This document shows, one piece after another, positions 1 through 7,494 of a stretch of DNA of 64,000 nt (positions are counted from its first letter, which is position 1; every line of letters starts with the position of its first letter). The stretch lies in contig NC_014816.1 of the NCBI RefSeq assembly GCF_000175215.2, forward strand, positions 310,001-374,000. Direction: 5' to 3'. Both the position numbers and the translations under genes were made by a program. Origin of the DNA: Asticcacaulis excentricus CB 48 (GTDB taxonomy: Bacteria > Pseudomonadota > Alphaproteobacteria > Caulobacterales > Caulobacteraceae). The notes beneath the pieces were generated by a model. That model was not told the DNA's origin, did no database searches, and was given only the letters and a program-made list of their open reading frames with translations.

Positions 1-299
1 CCTGCGACTCTATCGACCACATGCCGGGGCCGTTTTGGCTACCTGCAGACGTCGAAGAAGGCGATTATGTGGAGATTGGTATGCTGGGTGCCTATGGCGT
101 CGCCATGACCACCGAGTTCAATGGCTACGGTCAGACCGAAACCGTTTTCCTTGATGATGCGCCGATGGCCTCGTTGTTCGGGCTGGGACCGCGCTCGCTG
201 AACGTGCCGCGCAGTCTTTTCGATAGCGTTGAAGAAAACAAGGTCGTGCGTCTCAACCGCCCAAAGGGTGGCAAGCGCGGTAAGAAGCGCAGCAAGTAA
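1..299 (+). CDS. Ornithine/lysine decarboxylase-like fold-III PLP enzyme, C-terminal part (5' end outside window)
   Basis: The reading frame is open from the window edge, so only the last ~98 residues are seen. They begin with CDSID, the Cys-Asp-Ser segment that precedes the substrate-binding region in the C-terminal beta-barrel of ornithine/diaminopimelate-type decarboxylases, followed by LPADVEEGDYVEIGMLGAYG, a typical barrel segment. The tail is unusually basic (GGKRGKKRSK). The enzyme would decarboxylate ornithine or lysine to putrescine or cadaverine in the cytoplasm. A deoxyhypusine-synthase-like gene 1.6 kb downstream fits a polyamine pathway. Substrate cannot be decided from this fragment. 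Confidence 0.85.
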   Translation, partial: CDSIDHMPGPFWLPADVEEGDYVEIGMLGAYGVAMTTEFNGYGQTETVFLDDAPMASLFGLGPRSLNVPRSLFDSVEENKVVRLNRPKGGKRGKKRSK

Positions 300-306
300 A
301 ACAGGC

Positions 307-342
307 AAGGGTTGGTTTTTTCAGAACCGACCCTTGTTTTTT
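307..342 (+). terminator. Intrinsic terminator after the decarboxylase gene
   Basis: An 11-bp stem with one G-T wobble (AAGGGTTGGTT at 307-317 and AACCGACCCTT at 325-335) is followed by GTTTTTT. It lies 8 bases after the stop codon. Confidence 0.8.
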
Positions 343-348
343 GTCCAA

Positions 349-373
349 TCATGTAACATATAAAGTTACATGA
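349..373 (+). promoter_or_regulatory. Palindromic operator overlapping the Rrf2 start codon
   Basis: TCATGTAAC (349-357) and GTTACATGA (365-373) form a perfect 9-bp inverted repeat with a 7-base AT-only spacer. The right arm contains the ATG of the Rrf2 gene at 370-372. Rrf2-family regulators bind comparable AT-rich palindromes, so autoregulation by occlusion of transcription or translation start is likely. No clear Shine-Dalgarno precedes the ATG, so the transcript may be leaderless. Confidence 0.65.
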
Positions 374-861
374 AAAGGGATGGCAAACTTTCCGGCATGC
401 TGCACGTTCTTCTGCACTTGGCGGACACGGATAAGGCTGTGACGTCGGAACGGCTCGCGCAGATGATGAGCACCAATCCCGTGGTCATTCGCCGCGTCAT
501 GGCGGGCTTGCGCGCACAGGGGCTTGTGCAATCCGAGAAAGGACATGGCGGCGGCTGGCGTTTGGGGCGACCGCTGAAAGAGGTGACCCTGGCCGAGGTC
601 TACAGGGCCGTTGGTGAACCAGAGTTGTTCGCCATGGGCAATCGCACCGAAAACCCTGAGTGTCTGGTGGAGCAGGCTGTCAATGCGGCCATCGACAATG
701 CCCTGTCTGAGGCTGAGGCCCTGTTGATGCAGCGTTTTGGCGAAGTGACCCTGGCCATGCTGGCCGCGGATTTTCAGCGCCGCGCTGAAGCCCGCGGCTA
801 CACACCACTCAAAGGTCACCCCCACCCGGAGAATAGTCATGAGCCCAGCCACGATCTATGA
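370..861 (+). CDS. Rrf2-family transcriptional regulator
   Basis: A 163-residue protein with an N-terminal winged helix. It has the family pattern of a recognition helix (TSERLAQMMSTNPVVIRRVM) followed by a wing with GHGGGWRLGRP, and the regulator core ends near residue 135. I see only one cysteine (in NPECLVEQ), so an iron-sulfur cluster of the IscR/NsrR type is not supported. The gene overlaps the next one by 23 bp, implying translational coupling. It probably represses itself and the downstream flavoenzyme in response to an unknown, perhaps redox, signal. Confidence 0.85.
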   Translation: MKRDGKLSGMLHVLLHLADTDKAVTSERLAQMMSTNPVVIRRVMAGLRAQGLVQSEKGHGGGWRLGRPLKEVTLAEVYRAVGEPELFAMGNRTENPECLVEQAVNAAIDNALSEAEALLMQRFGEVTLAMLAADFQRRAEARGYTPLKGHPHPENSHEPSHDL

Positions 862-1759
862 CGCGCTGATCGTCGGCGGCAGTTTTGCCGGCCTCTCTGC
901 CGCCATGCCTCTGGCGCGCGCTGCCAAAAAGGTCTGCGTACTCGACAGCGGTCAGCCGCGAAACCGATTTGCCGAGGCTTCACATGGCTTTTTTGCTCAG
1001 GATGGCGTGGCCCCCCTGACGCTGAAGGCCGCCGGGCGCGAGAAACTCGCCGCCTATCCCACTGTCGATTTTGTCAATGATGAAGCTGTAATGGCGCGTC
1101 ATACGCAGGACGGCTTCCTCATCGAAACTCTGCGGGGTGAGGTTCTTCGAGCCCGCAAGCTGGTGCTGGCCTTTGGTGTTCGTGATCACCTGCCCGACGT
1201 GCCGGGCCTTGCCGAACGCTGGGGAGGGACCGTGCTGCACTGCCCCTATTGTCACGGCTATGAGTTCTTGAACCAGGCGCTGGGCGTGCTGTGTATTACC
1301 CCAATGTCGGTACATCAGGCGCTTCTGATCAGTGAATGGGGTCCAACGACCTTCTTCCTCAACGGCAAGGACATGCCTGACGCCGAAACCCTCAGTCACC
1401 TCAAGGCGCGGGGCGTGCAGATCGAGTCTGCGCCGATTGCGACGCTGGAAGGCGAGGCGGAGACCCTGGACGGCGTGCGCCTGATGGATGGACGTCTTTT
1501 GCCGCTTGCAGCGCTCTATGTTGCCACCCGCACCGAAATGACCAGCCTCTTAGCCGAGCAACTGGGTTGCGCCATGCAGGGCGGTATGCACGGGCCGGTA
1601 ATCGTGGTCGATCAAATCGGTCAGACCAGCGTGCCGGGGGTCTTTGCCGCCGGTGATATCACCCGGTCGATGCACAATGCCAGTTTCGCCGCGGCAGACG
1701 GCATGTTGGCCGGTGTGGCGGCGCATCGTTCGCTGGTCTTCGGGCCCCTGGGGATGTAG
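839..1759 (+). CDS. Thioredoxin-reductase-like NAD(P)/FAD oxidoreductase
   Basis: A 306-residue protein of thioredoxin reductase size. The N-terminal FAD Rossmann motif is VGGSFAGLSAAMPLA, a CPYC redox pair lies near residues 135-138, and a C-terminal FAD motif reads GVFAAGDITR. The NADPH-binding GxGxxA motif expected in the second Rossmann domain is poorly preserved (LGVLCITPMSVHQAL), so the pyridine nucleotide or electron donor may differ from true TrxB. It is co-transcribed with and overlaps the Rrf2 regulator. It is better called a small flavoprotein disulfide reductase than thioredoxin reductase. Confidence 0.85.
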   Translation: MSPATIYDALIVGGSFAGLSAAMPLARAAKKVCVLDSGQPRNRFAEASHGFFAQDGVAPLTLKAAGREKLAAYPTVDFVNDEAVMARHTQDGFLIETLRGEVLRARKLVLAFGVRDHLPDVPGLAERWGGTVLHCPYCHGYEFLNQALGVLCITPMSVHQALLISEWGPTTFFLNGKDMPDAETLSHLKARGVQIESAPIATLEGEAETLDGVRLMDGRLLPLAALYVATRTEMTSLLAEQLGCAMQGGMHGPVIVVDQIGQTSVPGVFAAGDITRSMHNASFAAADGMLAGVAAHRSLVFGPLGM

Positions 1760-1922
1760 GTCCGAACCCTTTGCTGCCCTTTGCAAAACCTTGATTTGCA
1801 AAGTGCTGGCTAATGGGCTATAGGCCGCTCCCTGTAAAATCCCGCCCCATCGCACCGTCTGGGGGGTACCGGGCACATGACGGGCGTCCACCTTTCTCCT
1901 CTTTACCAAAAAGGACCAAGCG

Positions 1923-2975
1923 ATGAACGCTAACACCCCCCAATCGAACCAAAAAGCCGCCCTGCTCCAGAACACCGTAGAGCACGTCGACATCACCTCT
2001 TACGACGCGCGCCCGATCATCGACTCGATGCGTAAGATGAGCTTCTCAAGCCGCGACACCGCCCGTGCCGCCGACATCTTCAACATGGCTCTGGAAGACA
2101 AGGACTGCTCGCCGTGGCTGATCCTCGCCGGTTCGACCTCGGCCGGCGGCTGTATGCACGTTTATCGGGACATGGTGAAGTTCGGCATGATCGACGCCGT
2201 GGTCGCCACCGGTGCTTCGATTGTGGATATGGACTTCTTTGAAGCGCTCGGCTTCAAGCACTATCAGGCCGCCGGTCAGGTAGACGATAACGTCCTGCGC
2301 GACAACTATATCGATCGCATCTACGACACCTATATCGACGAAGAAGAGCTTCAGGCCTGCGACCACACCATCCTTGAGATCGCCAACCGCCTTGAGCCGC
2401 GCGGCTATTCCTCGCGCGAATTCATCTGGGAAATGGGTAAGTGGCTGTCGGAAGGCAATGCCAAGAAAGAAGGCTCGCTGATCCAGACCGCCTATGAGCA
2501 GGGCGTGCCGATCTTCTGCCCGGCCTTTGTGGACTCATCGGCCGGTTTCGGCCTCGTCAAACATCAGAAAGAACGCGCTGCCGCTGGTAAGCCCTATCTG
2601 ATGCTCGACGCCATTGCCGACTTCCGCGAACTGACCGACATCAAGATCGCGGCCGGCACCACCGGCCTGTTCATGGTCGGCGGCGGTGTGCCGAAAAACT
2701 TTGCGCAGGACACCGTCGTCTGTGCCGAAATCCTCGGTGTCGAAGCCGACATGCACAAGTACGCAGTGCAGATCACCGTCGCCGATGTGCGTGACGGCGC
2801 CTGCTCGTCCTCGACACTGAAGGAAGCCGCCTCGTGGGGCAAGGTCTCGACCACCTATGAACAAATGGTCTTTGCCGAAGCAACGACAGTTGTGCCGCTT
2901 ATCGGTTCAGATGCCTACCACCGTGGCGCGTGGAAGTCTCGTGAGAAGCGCAACTGGGCGAAGCTGTTTGCGTAA
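1923..2975 (+). CDS. Deoxyhypusine-synthase-like enzyme, probably homospermidine synthase
   Basis: A 350-residue protein of the deoxyhypusine synthase family. The segment EAASWGKVS, with Lys near residue 307, corresponds to the catalytic lysine of the family; NAD-site segments such as LAGSTSAGGC and IAAGTTGLFMVGGG are recognisable. Bacteria lack hypusinated eIF5A, and characterised bacterial homologues make homospermidine or related polyamines from putrescine or agmatine and spermidine. An AAGGA Shine-Dalgarno (about 1911) supports the ATG at 1923. The 163-bp upstream gap is free for a promoter. Confidence 0.85.
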   Translation: MNANTPQSNQKAALLQNTVEHVDITSYDARPIIDSMRKMSFSSRDTARAADIFNMALEDKDCSPWLILAGSTSAGGCMHVYRDMVKFGMIDAVVATGASIVDMDFFEALGFKHYQAAGQVDDNVLRDNYIDRIYDTYIDEEELQACDHTILEIANRLEPRGYSSREFIWEMGKWLSEGNAKKEGSLIQTAYEQGVPIFCPAFVDSSAGFGLVKHQKERAAAGKPYLMLDAIADFRELTDIKIAAGTTGLFMVGGGVPKNFAQDTVVCAEILGVEADMHKYAVQITVADVRDGACSSSTLKEAASWGKVSTTYEQMVFAEATTVVPLIGSDAYHRGAWKSREKRNWAKLFA

Positions 2976-2978
2976 CCC

Positions 2979-3092
2979 CTGAGTAAATGACGCCGATTTT
3001 TGAGAATAAGGCTTGATAATCGTTTGCTTAACGGTATCAAAATGCCATTAACCAAAGATCGGCGTCAAAGATCGCGATTTTTTTTTACTCAG
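2979..3092. repeat. Two-part imperfect inverted repeat downstream of the polyamine gene
   Basis: CTGAGTAAA (2979-2987) pairs with TTTACTCAG (3084-3092), and GACGCCGAT (2989-2997) pairs with ATCGGCGTC (3058-3066), leaving a bulge on the 3' side and a ~60-base AT-rich centre. It fills most of the 300-bp gap between convergent genes. It could fold as an RNA or mark a small mobile remnant. I see no ORF in it and no known RNA family that I can name. Confidence 0.5.
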
Positions 3093-3215
3093 CCTCTTCC
3101 CTTTTTCAAAATAATAGCTATCTAGGCTCTAACGACGGTGACCCACGTAATTGAGTCGCTGTCATAAGTTCGTCGCCGGGATCATCCCCCCCCCCTCGAA
3201 TCCGGCGGCATGCGC

Positions 3216-3250
3216 GGCCCTCTCTGCCCCCCAGAGAGGGCCGTTGTTAT
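3216..3250. terminator. Strong hairpin between convergent genes
   Basis: GGCCCTCTCT (3216-3225) and AGAGAGGGCC (3233-3242) form a perfect 10-bp stem, followed on the plus strand by GTTGTTATTTC. It lies between the ends of the plus-strand polyamine gene and the minus-strand esterase gene. The tract from 3110 to 3215, which includes a run of about ten C, shows no gene. Confidence 0.6.
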
Positions 3251-3274
3251 TTCGGCGCCCGTGATGGGGTTACT

Positions 3275-4201
3275 TTAGTCTTCCGTTTTCACAACACCAA
3301 TTTTCCGTAGCCATGTCTCGACACGCTGAGGCCACTCGGAAATCGGCAGGCCGGTGGGGCGTAAGCCGAACGCATGGCCGCCCCTGGCATAGAGGTGCAT
3401 TTCGACGGGCACGCCCGCTTTTCTAAGCGCGGCTTCATAGACGAGGGAATGGCGTACATCGTCCACAGGATCGTCCTTGGCGTGCAGGAGGAAGGTCGGC
3501 GGTGTGCCGCTTGTGATTTTGATGTCCGGCTCAAGAGTAAGATCGGGTTCCCGCCACAGATGTCCGGGATAAAGAACCACCGCAAAATCTGGCCGGAATG
3601 CTTGCGAATCCGCCGCATCTACTGGTGTATAAGCCGCCTCCGGTCGCGTACTGACTGCGGCTGCCAGATGACCGCCTGCGGAAAAGCCTAGAACCCCGAT
3701 ACGCTTTGGGTCAATGCCATAGGTTTTTGCCTCCTGACGCAACAGACGCAGCGCCCGCTGCGCATCCTGAAGTCCCAACCACACTTTCGGGTGTTCACGG
3801 CAATTGCAGTCTGGATTCCACCACGGACCTGAGGCCGGAACCCGGTATTTCAGCACAACGCAGGTAATGCCCTTGGGTGTCAGCCAGTCGCAGACCTCGG
3901 TCCCTTCAAGGTCCATAGCCAGCACGCGATACCCGCCGCCCGGCAGGACCATAATGGTCGCGCCAGTGTTGTCGCCCTGCGCGGGATAGATCGTCAGGGT
4001 GGGCTGAGAGACGTTGCTGATCTGCGTCCAGGCTTGCCCGGCAACCAAAGACTTGCCCTTGCCCGTCTGTTCGGGGCCCTTGACTCTGGGGTTGCCCATA
4101 TGGGCGGCTTCAGGCCACAGGGTAACTGTCACAGGCGCCGCCGAAGCCGATGAAGCCATGAGGGAAACGCAGAACATCGCAGCGGCTGTTCTGCGGGTCA
4201 T
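3275..4201 (-). CDS. Secreted alpha/beta-hydrolase esterase
   Basis: A 308-residue protein with a Sec signal peptide (RRTAAAMFCVSLMASSASAA, cleavage near residue 22). The alpha/beta-hydrolase core has the oxyanion-hole segment LPGGGY, the nucleophile elbow GFSAGG near residue 170, Asp in AKDDPVDD and His in GGHAFG. The order resembles acetyl-xylan esterase-like and BD-FAE-like periplasmic hydrolases acting on plant or bacterial polysaccharide esters. It starts 4 bases after the glycosyltransferase stop, so the two form an operon. Substrate unknown. Confidence 0.85.
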   Translation of the reverse strand: MTRRTAAAMFCVSLMASSASAAPVTVTLWPEAAHMGNPRVKGPEQTGKGKSLVAGQAWTQISNVSQPTLTIYPAQGDNTGATIMVLPGGGYRVLAMDLEGTEVCDWLTPKGITCVVLKYRVPASGPWWNPDCNCREHPKVWLGLQDAQRALRLLRQEAKTYGIDPKRIGVLGFSAGGHLAAAVSTRPEAAYTPVDAADSQAFRPDFAVVLYPGHLWREPDLTLEPDIKITSGTPPTFLLHAKDDPVDDVRHSLVYEAALRKAGVPVEMHLYARGGHAFGLRPTGLPISEWPQRVETWLRKIGVVKTED

Positions 4202-4205
4202 CCTT

Positions 4206-5273
4206 TTACGCCGCCCGACGCAGGCGGCGCGGCAGCGCCCTCAGCCGTGCCCACAGCTTTTTCTTTTCCGCTTCGGGATAGGGTTCCAGATTGCGGATGA
4301 ACTCCTCCGCGCAGGCCCGCCACGAGAATTTTTCAGCATGACGGCGCACATGGGCGCGATCAAGCTTCAGCGCTTCGGTAATGGCGACACTAAGATCGTC
4401 GTCGATGACACCCGCCCCGGTGCCGGGGATCAGGTCAATGGGGCCGTGCGCCGGGAAGGCCGCCACCGGCGTCCCACAGGCCATAGCCTCCAGAATGACG
4501 AGGCCGAAGGTATCGGTCAGGGAAGGAAAAACAAATACATCGGAATCGGCGTAGGAGCGCGCCAGTTCCTCACCGAACCGCGCGCCGGTAAACACCGCGT
4601 CCGGATATTTTTCCTTAAGTTCCTCTAGCTGCGGCCCCTTGCCCACCACCACCTTGGTCCCGGGCAGGTCGAGCGACAGGAAAGCTTCGAGGTTCTTCTC
4701 GATGGCCACGCGGCCGATGTAGGTCATGATTGGGCGCGGCAGGTCGCCAAAGATCGGCTCAAGGCCCGGGCGGAACATTTCCGTATCGACGCCTCGCGTC
4801 CACGGTGAGATGTTCTTGAAACCGCGCGCCTCAAGGTCTTTTTGGAGGGTGGGCGTCGCCACCATCACGCGGCCTGACGGCTTGTGGAACCAGCGCATAT
4901 AGCCATAGCCCCAACTGAGCGGAATGGGCAGGCGCGCCGACACATATTCGGGAAATTTGGTATGATAGGACGTGGTGAAAGGCATCTTCCATTCCATGCA
5001 CACCCGCCGTGCCGCAAGGCCCACAAAGGCTTCGGTGGCGATATGCACGGCATCCGGCTCATAGTCCTGGATAATTTCGCGCACTTCTTCGTAACAGCCC
5101 AGCGCCAGCTTAACTTCAGGGTAATCGGGCCATGACACCGACTTGAACTGGGTATAGTCCACGATCTTGAATTCATGGCCGAGCTTTTCGCATTCGGCGA
5201 TGACCCGTTTCATCGTCGTGACCACGCCATTGACCTGAGGGTCCCACGCATCGGTCGCCAGTAAGATACGCAC
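4206..5273 (-). CDS. GT4-type (GT-B fold) glycosyltransferase
   Basis: A 355-residue protein. The N-terminal acceptor domain opens with ILLATDAWDPQVNGVVTTM, typical of GDP-mannose-dependent mannosyltransferases of the PimB/MgtA type. The C-terminal donor domain has GRVAIEKNLEAFL, the phosphate-binding segment ARFGEELARSYADSDVFVFP, and the glutamate motif FGLVILEAMACGTPVAAF. It would transfer a sugar from a nucleotide donor to a lipid or glycan at the inner membrane face. First gene of a leftward operon with the esterase. Confidence 0.88.
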   Translation of the reverse strand: MRILLATDAWDPQVNGVVTTMKRVIAECEKLGHEFKIVDYTQFKSVSWPDYPEVKLALGCYEEVREIIQDYEPDAVHIATEAFVGLAARRVCMEWKMPFTTSYHTKFPEYVSARLPIPLSWGYGYMRWFHKPSGRVMVATPTLQKDLEARGFKNISPWTRGVDTEMFRPGLEPIFGDLPRPIMTYIGRVAIEKNLEAFLSLDLPGTKVVVGKGPQLEELKEKYPDAVFTGARFGEELARSYADSDVFVFPSLTDTFGLVILEAMACGTPVAAFPAHGPIDLIPGTGAGVIDDDLSVAITEALKLDRAHVRRHAEKFSWRACAEEFIRNLEPYPEAEKKKLWARLRALPRRLRRAA

Positions 5274-5461
5274 AATCGTTTCCGTCTGTTGTCCTGGCCC
5301 TCTTGTCTAAAGGGCATCGGGCGGTCTGTGAAGCATGATTTTATTTCACGCCTGCGACACTGGCCACAGCTGAGTGGGAAAACCAGTGGCATTTACGCAG
5401 ATGCGAACGGTAAAGCGGGGATTTTTCAGGGCTTGCCGCCGCTTTTGTGGGAAGCGGGTTG

Positions 5462-5489
5462 TTGCGATGCACAAAAAGGCGCGTATAAT
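5462..5489 (+). promoter_or_regulatory. Sigma70-type promoter for the TetR gene
   Basis: TTGCGA (5462-5467) and a perfect TATAAT (5484-5489) are separated by 16 bases. Transcription would start near 5496, giving a ~130-base leader before the TetR start at 5626. The rest of the 352-bp divergent gap (5274-5625) shows no convincing gene. Confidence 0.6.
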
Positions 5490-5625
5490 CGGCGCCATGG
5501 TACAAAGTCGCGTCAAACCCTCCAGCCCCTTGTCAACCGCGACGAATGACCGGAATGTGAGTAGCGTCCGCGCCCGTAAAGAACACACCACGGGAGGCCA
5601 GCGCGCGGAGGCTGGAAGGCAGCTT

Positions 5626-6249
5626 ATGAGCGATCGACCTAAAGACACGCCCAAGTCCCGCCGCACGCGGGTTCAGATTCTCGACACCGCCATGCGGCTG
5701 TTCGCAGAACTGGGCTATGACCGTGCGGGCAATGCCGCGATTGCCGAGGCCTGTGGCCTGACGCGCGGCGCCATGCTCTATCACTTTCCGACGCGTGAAG
5801 CGCTGGTCGAAGCCGCCGCCTGGCACATCCACGCCGCGCGCGAAGCCGCTTTTGAGGCCGAAGCCGGCAAGCTGAAACCCGGTCAGGACGCGCTGGACGG
5901 GGCCATTGATGCCTACTGGCGATTGCTCAGTTCGGTGCCGTTTGCCGCGTTTCTGGCGCTTGAACGTGCCGCGCGCCAGGATGAGGATGTGGCCAAGGCC
6001 ATCCGCCCGGCGCAGGAAGCCTTTGACCGCGGGGCCATGGGCCGTGCAACGCCGGGCTTCATCACTGCGGGTGTTGATGCACGTTTTCAGGCGAGCCGTG
6101 ACCTCGCCCGCTTTGCGCTGGACGGCCTGCACCGGGCCGCCCTGACCTATGATCAGCCCGAACGCATCGAAAACCTACTCAATGTCATCAAGCGCGCCGT
6201 GCATATGCTGAATCGCAAGGGCGATGTGACGGACCTCTGGCTCGATTGA
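5626..6249 (+). CDS. TetR/AcrR-family transcriptional regulator
   Basis: A 207-residue protein. The frame is open further upstream, but the ATG at 5626 has GGAAGG seven bases before it and begins just before the DNA-binding domain. The HTH reads GNAAIAEACGLTRGAMLYHF, with the TetR hallmark Tyr-His-Phe. The all-alpha C-terminal half is the ligand domain. The next gene starts two bases after the stop, so the pair is one operon. The ligand and targets are unknown. Confidence 0.9.
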   Translation: MSDRPKDTPKSRRTRVQILDTAMRLFAELGYDRAGNAAIAEACGLTRGAMLYHFPTREALVEAAAWHIHAAREAAFEAEAGKLKPGQDALDGAIDAYWRLLSSVPFAAFLALERAARQDEDVAKAIRPAQEAFDRGAMGRATPGFITAGVDARFQASRDLARFALDGLHRAALTYDQPERIENLLNVIKRAVHMLNRKGDVTDLWLD

Positions 6250-6250
6250 G

Positions 6251-6661
6251 ATGGCTGACGCCTCGGTAACCCTGCGTCTGACCATTACCGATCCCGTGCC
6301 GGGGGTAGCCTACAGTCTTCAGGATAAGGACAATCACCCGGTTGAACCGCAAACGGCGGGAGACGGACCGCTGTCCTTCGATGTGGCGCTGCGCCTCAGC
6401 GAAGACGGCCGCTGGCTGGGGTCGTTCGTGCGCCGCGAAGGCGCTCAGCGCCGTTTTGTCTATATCGCGATTGGCACCTCGGCAGGGGACCACACCAGTG
6501 AATGGACGCGCCGCGCTAAGATCGACATCCACGATATGCCTGACACCCTGAAAGCTGCGGCCCGCATGGGCGGAGTGCCCGAAGCCGTGCTGCCTGGTCG
6601 CAGCAAGGACGGGTCGCCGGCTTGCGCGACCGTGCGCGTGCGCGAATGGCGTCTGGTATGA
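6251..6661 (+). CDS. DUF5990-like protein
   Basis: A 136-residue protein beginning VTLRLTITDPVPGVAYSLQD. Its pattern (an opening beta strand, a PxPGVxYxLQ segment, a C-terminal RRAKIDIHDMP) resembles what I recall of DUF5990, a small beta-rich family of unknown role. It is directly downstream of and presumably co-regulated with the TetR gene. No catalytic residues are evident. Confidence 0.65.
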   Translation: MADASVTLRLTITDPVPGVAYSLQDKDNHPVEPQTAGDGPLSFDVALRLSEDGRWLGSFVRREGAQRRFVYIAIGTSAGDHTSEWTRRAKIDIHDMPDTLKAAARMGGVPEAVLPGRSKDGSPACATVRVREWRLV

Positions 6662-6704
6662 CAAGCCAGAAAACGGCTGACTTTCGGGCACGTAGAAGAT
6701 ATTA

Positions 6705-6852
6705 GCCACGACAAACACGAAAAGACACGAACGCCATAGCGTTCACCGGGCGCGAAGCGCCTGCTCTTACATTTGCGCAAAACGCTCAGACGTCCCCTGG
6801 GCGAAGGCGGGGTAAGGGCTCGAAGTTCGTGTCATTTCGTGTTTGTCGTGGC
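6705..6852. repeat. 28-bp near-perfect inverted repeat (REP/MITE-like)
   Basis: Arm one starts GCCACGACAAACACGAAAAG (6705-6732) and arm two ends TTTCGTGTTTGTCGTGGC (6825-6852); the 28-base arms match except for one position. They enclose ~92 bases that include a weak internal fold. The element sits between the DUF5990-like gene and panD and ends 22 bases before the panD start. I suspect a dispersed family repeat of the host chromosome. Confidence 0.7.
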
Positions 6853-6874
6853 CCATTCTTTTCGAAAGCTCACC

Positions 6875-7240
6875 ATGCGTCAGTTGCTGCGCTCCAAAAT
6901 TCATAATGCCTACGTCACCGAAGCCAATCTGGCCTATATCGGGTCGATCACCATAGACGAGGACCTGATGGACGCCGTAGGCCTATGGGAAGGCGAGCGC
7001 GTGCTTGTGGTGTCCAACACATCAGGTGCTCGTTTGGAAACCTATGTCATCACCGGGGAGCGCGGCTCAGGCAAGATCGCTATGAACGGCGCCGCGGCGC
7101 ATCTCATCAGCGAATCCGAGCAGATCATCATCATGGGATTTGAGCTGACCGACGTCCCGATTATCCCCAGAGTCGTGCTTGTCGATCGTCAGAATCGGGT
7201 TGACCGCTACCTAAGCGAAACCCCCTCGACGATTCTCTAA
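6875..7240 (+). CDS. panD: Aspartate 1-decarboxylase proenzyme
   Basis: A 121-residue protein of normal PanD length. It contains the self-processing site IGSIT: cleavage between Gly and Ser yields the pyruvoyl cofactor. N-terminal QLLRSKIHNAYVTEANLAYIG and central GERVLVVSNTSGARLETY fit the family. It converts L-aspartate to beta-alanine for pantothenate and CoA. The frame extends upstream to 6773 into the inverted repeat, but family alignment places the start at 6875. Confidence 0.93.
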   Translation: MRQLLRSKIHNAYVTEANLAYIGSITIDEDLMDAVGLWEGERVLVVSNTSGARLETYVITGERGSGKIAMNGAAAHLISESEQIIIMGFELTDVPIIPRVVLVDRQNRVDRYLSETPSTIL

Positions 7241-7380
7241 CAGGACTCTTTTTTAGGGGTATTATTGCCTTTCGCGCCCAAACCCTTGTGCCACTTGGCA
7301 TAATGTTTTTTTTAGGATTTTGTTAACGAAAAACTTCGCCTCTGCGGCGACTTGGCCGTTGACGATACGATCCGATTATG

Positions 7381-7427
7381 GCCCCATATAGGGGCTGGCG
7401 GCGGTCTTCGACACTATATCTAGTTGT
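7381..7427 (+). promoter_or_regulatory. Pair of NrdR boxes upstream of nrdA
   Basis: GCCCCATATAGGGGC (7381-7395) is a perfect palindrome and ACACTATATCTAGTTGT (7411-7427) closely matches the NrdR consensus (ACACwATATATwGTGT). Their centres are 31 bp apart, three helical turns, the usual spacing for tandem NrdR boxes. NrdR represses ribonucleotide reductase genes when dATP is high. The sites lie inside a longer open frame, which argues for the downstream nrdA start. Confidence 0.75.
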
Positions 7428-7494
7428 CTTGGGTCCGGCCTTCGGTGCTCCGGGGGCGGAGCGGTTTTCTCAGGCATACCAGGTGAGTGTGACG

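Noticed and set aside
839..1759. Calling the flavoenzyme true thioredoxin reductase (trxB)
   Set aside because: The NADPH-binding motif is not convincing, so a specific name is not justified.
3110..3215. tRNA or other structured RNA with a TCGAATCC-like loop
   Set aside because: The surrounding stems do not form a cloverleaf and a ten-base C run interrupts it.
5374..5625. N-terminal extension of the TetR regulator
   Set aside because: The segment holds the predicted promoter, is not TetR-like, and the ATG at 5626 has a good ribosome site.
7378..7494. N-terminal extension of NrdA
   Set aside because: It would place both NrdR boxes inside the coding sequence and does not resemble NrdA.
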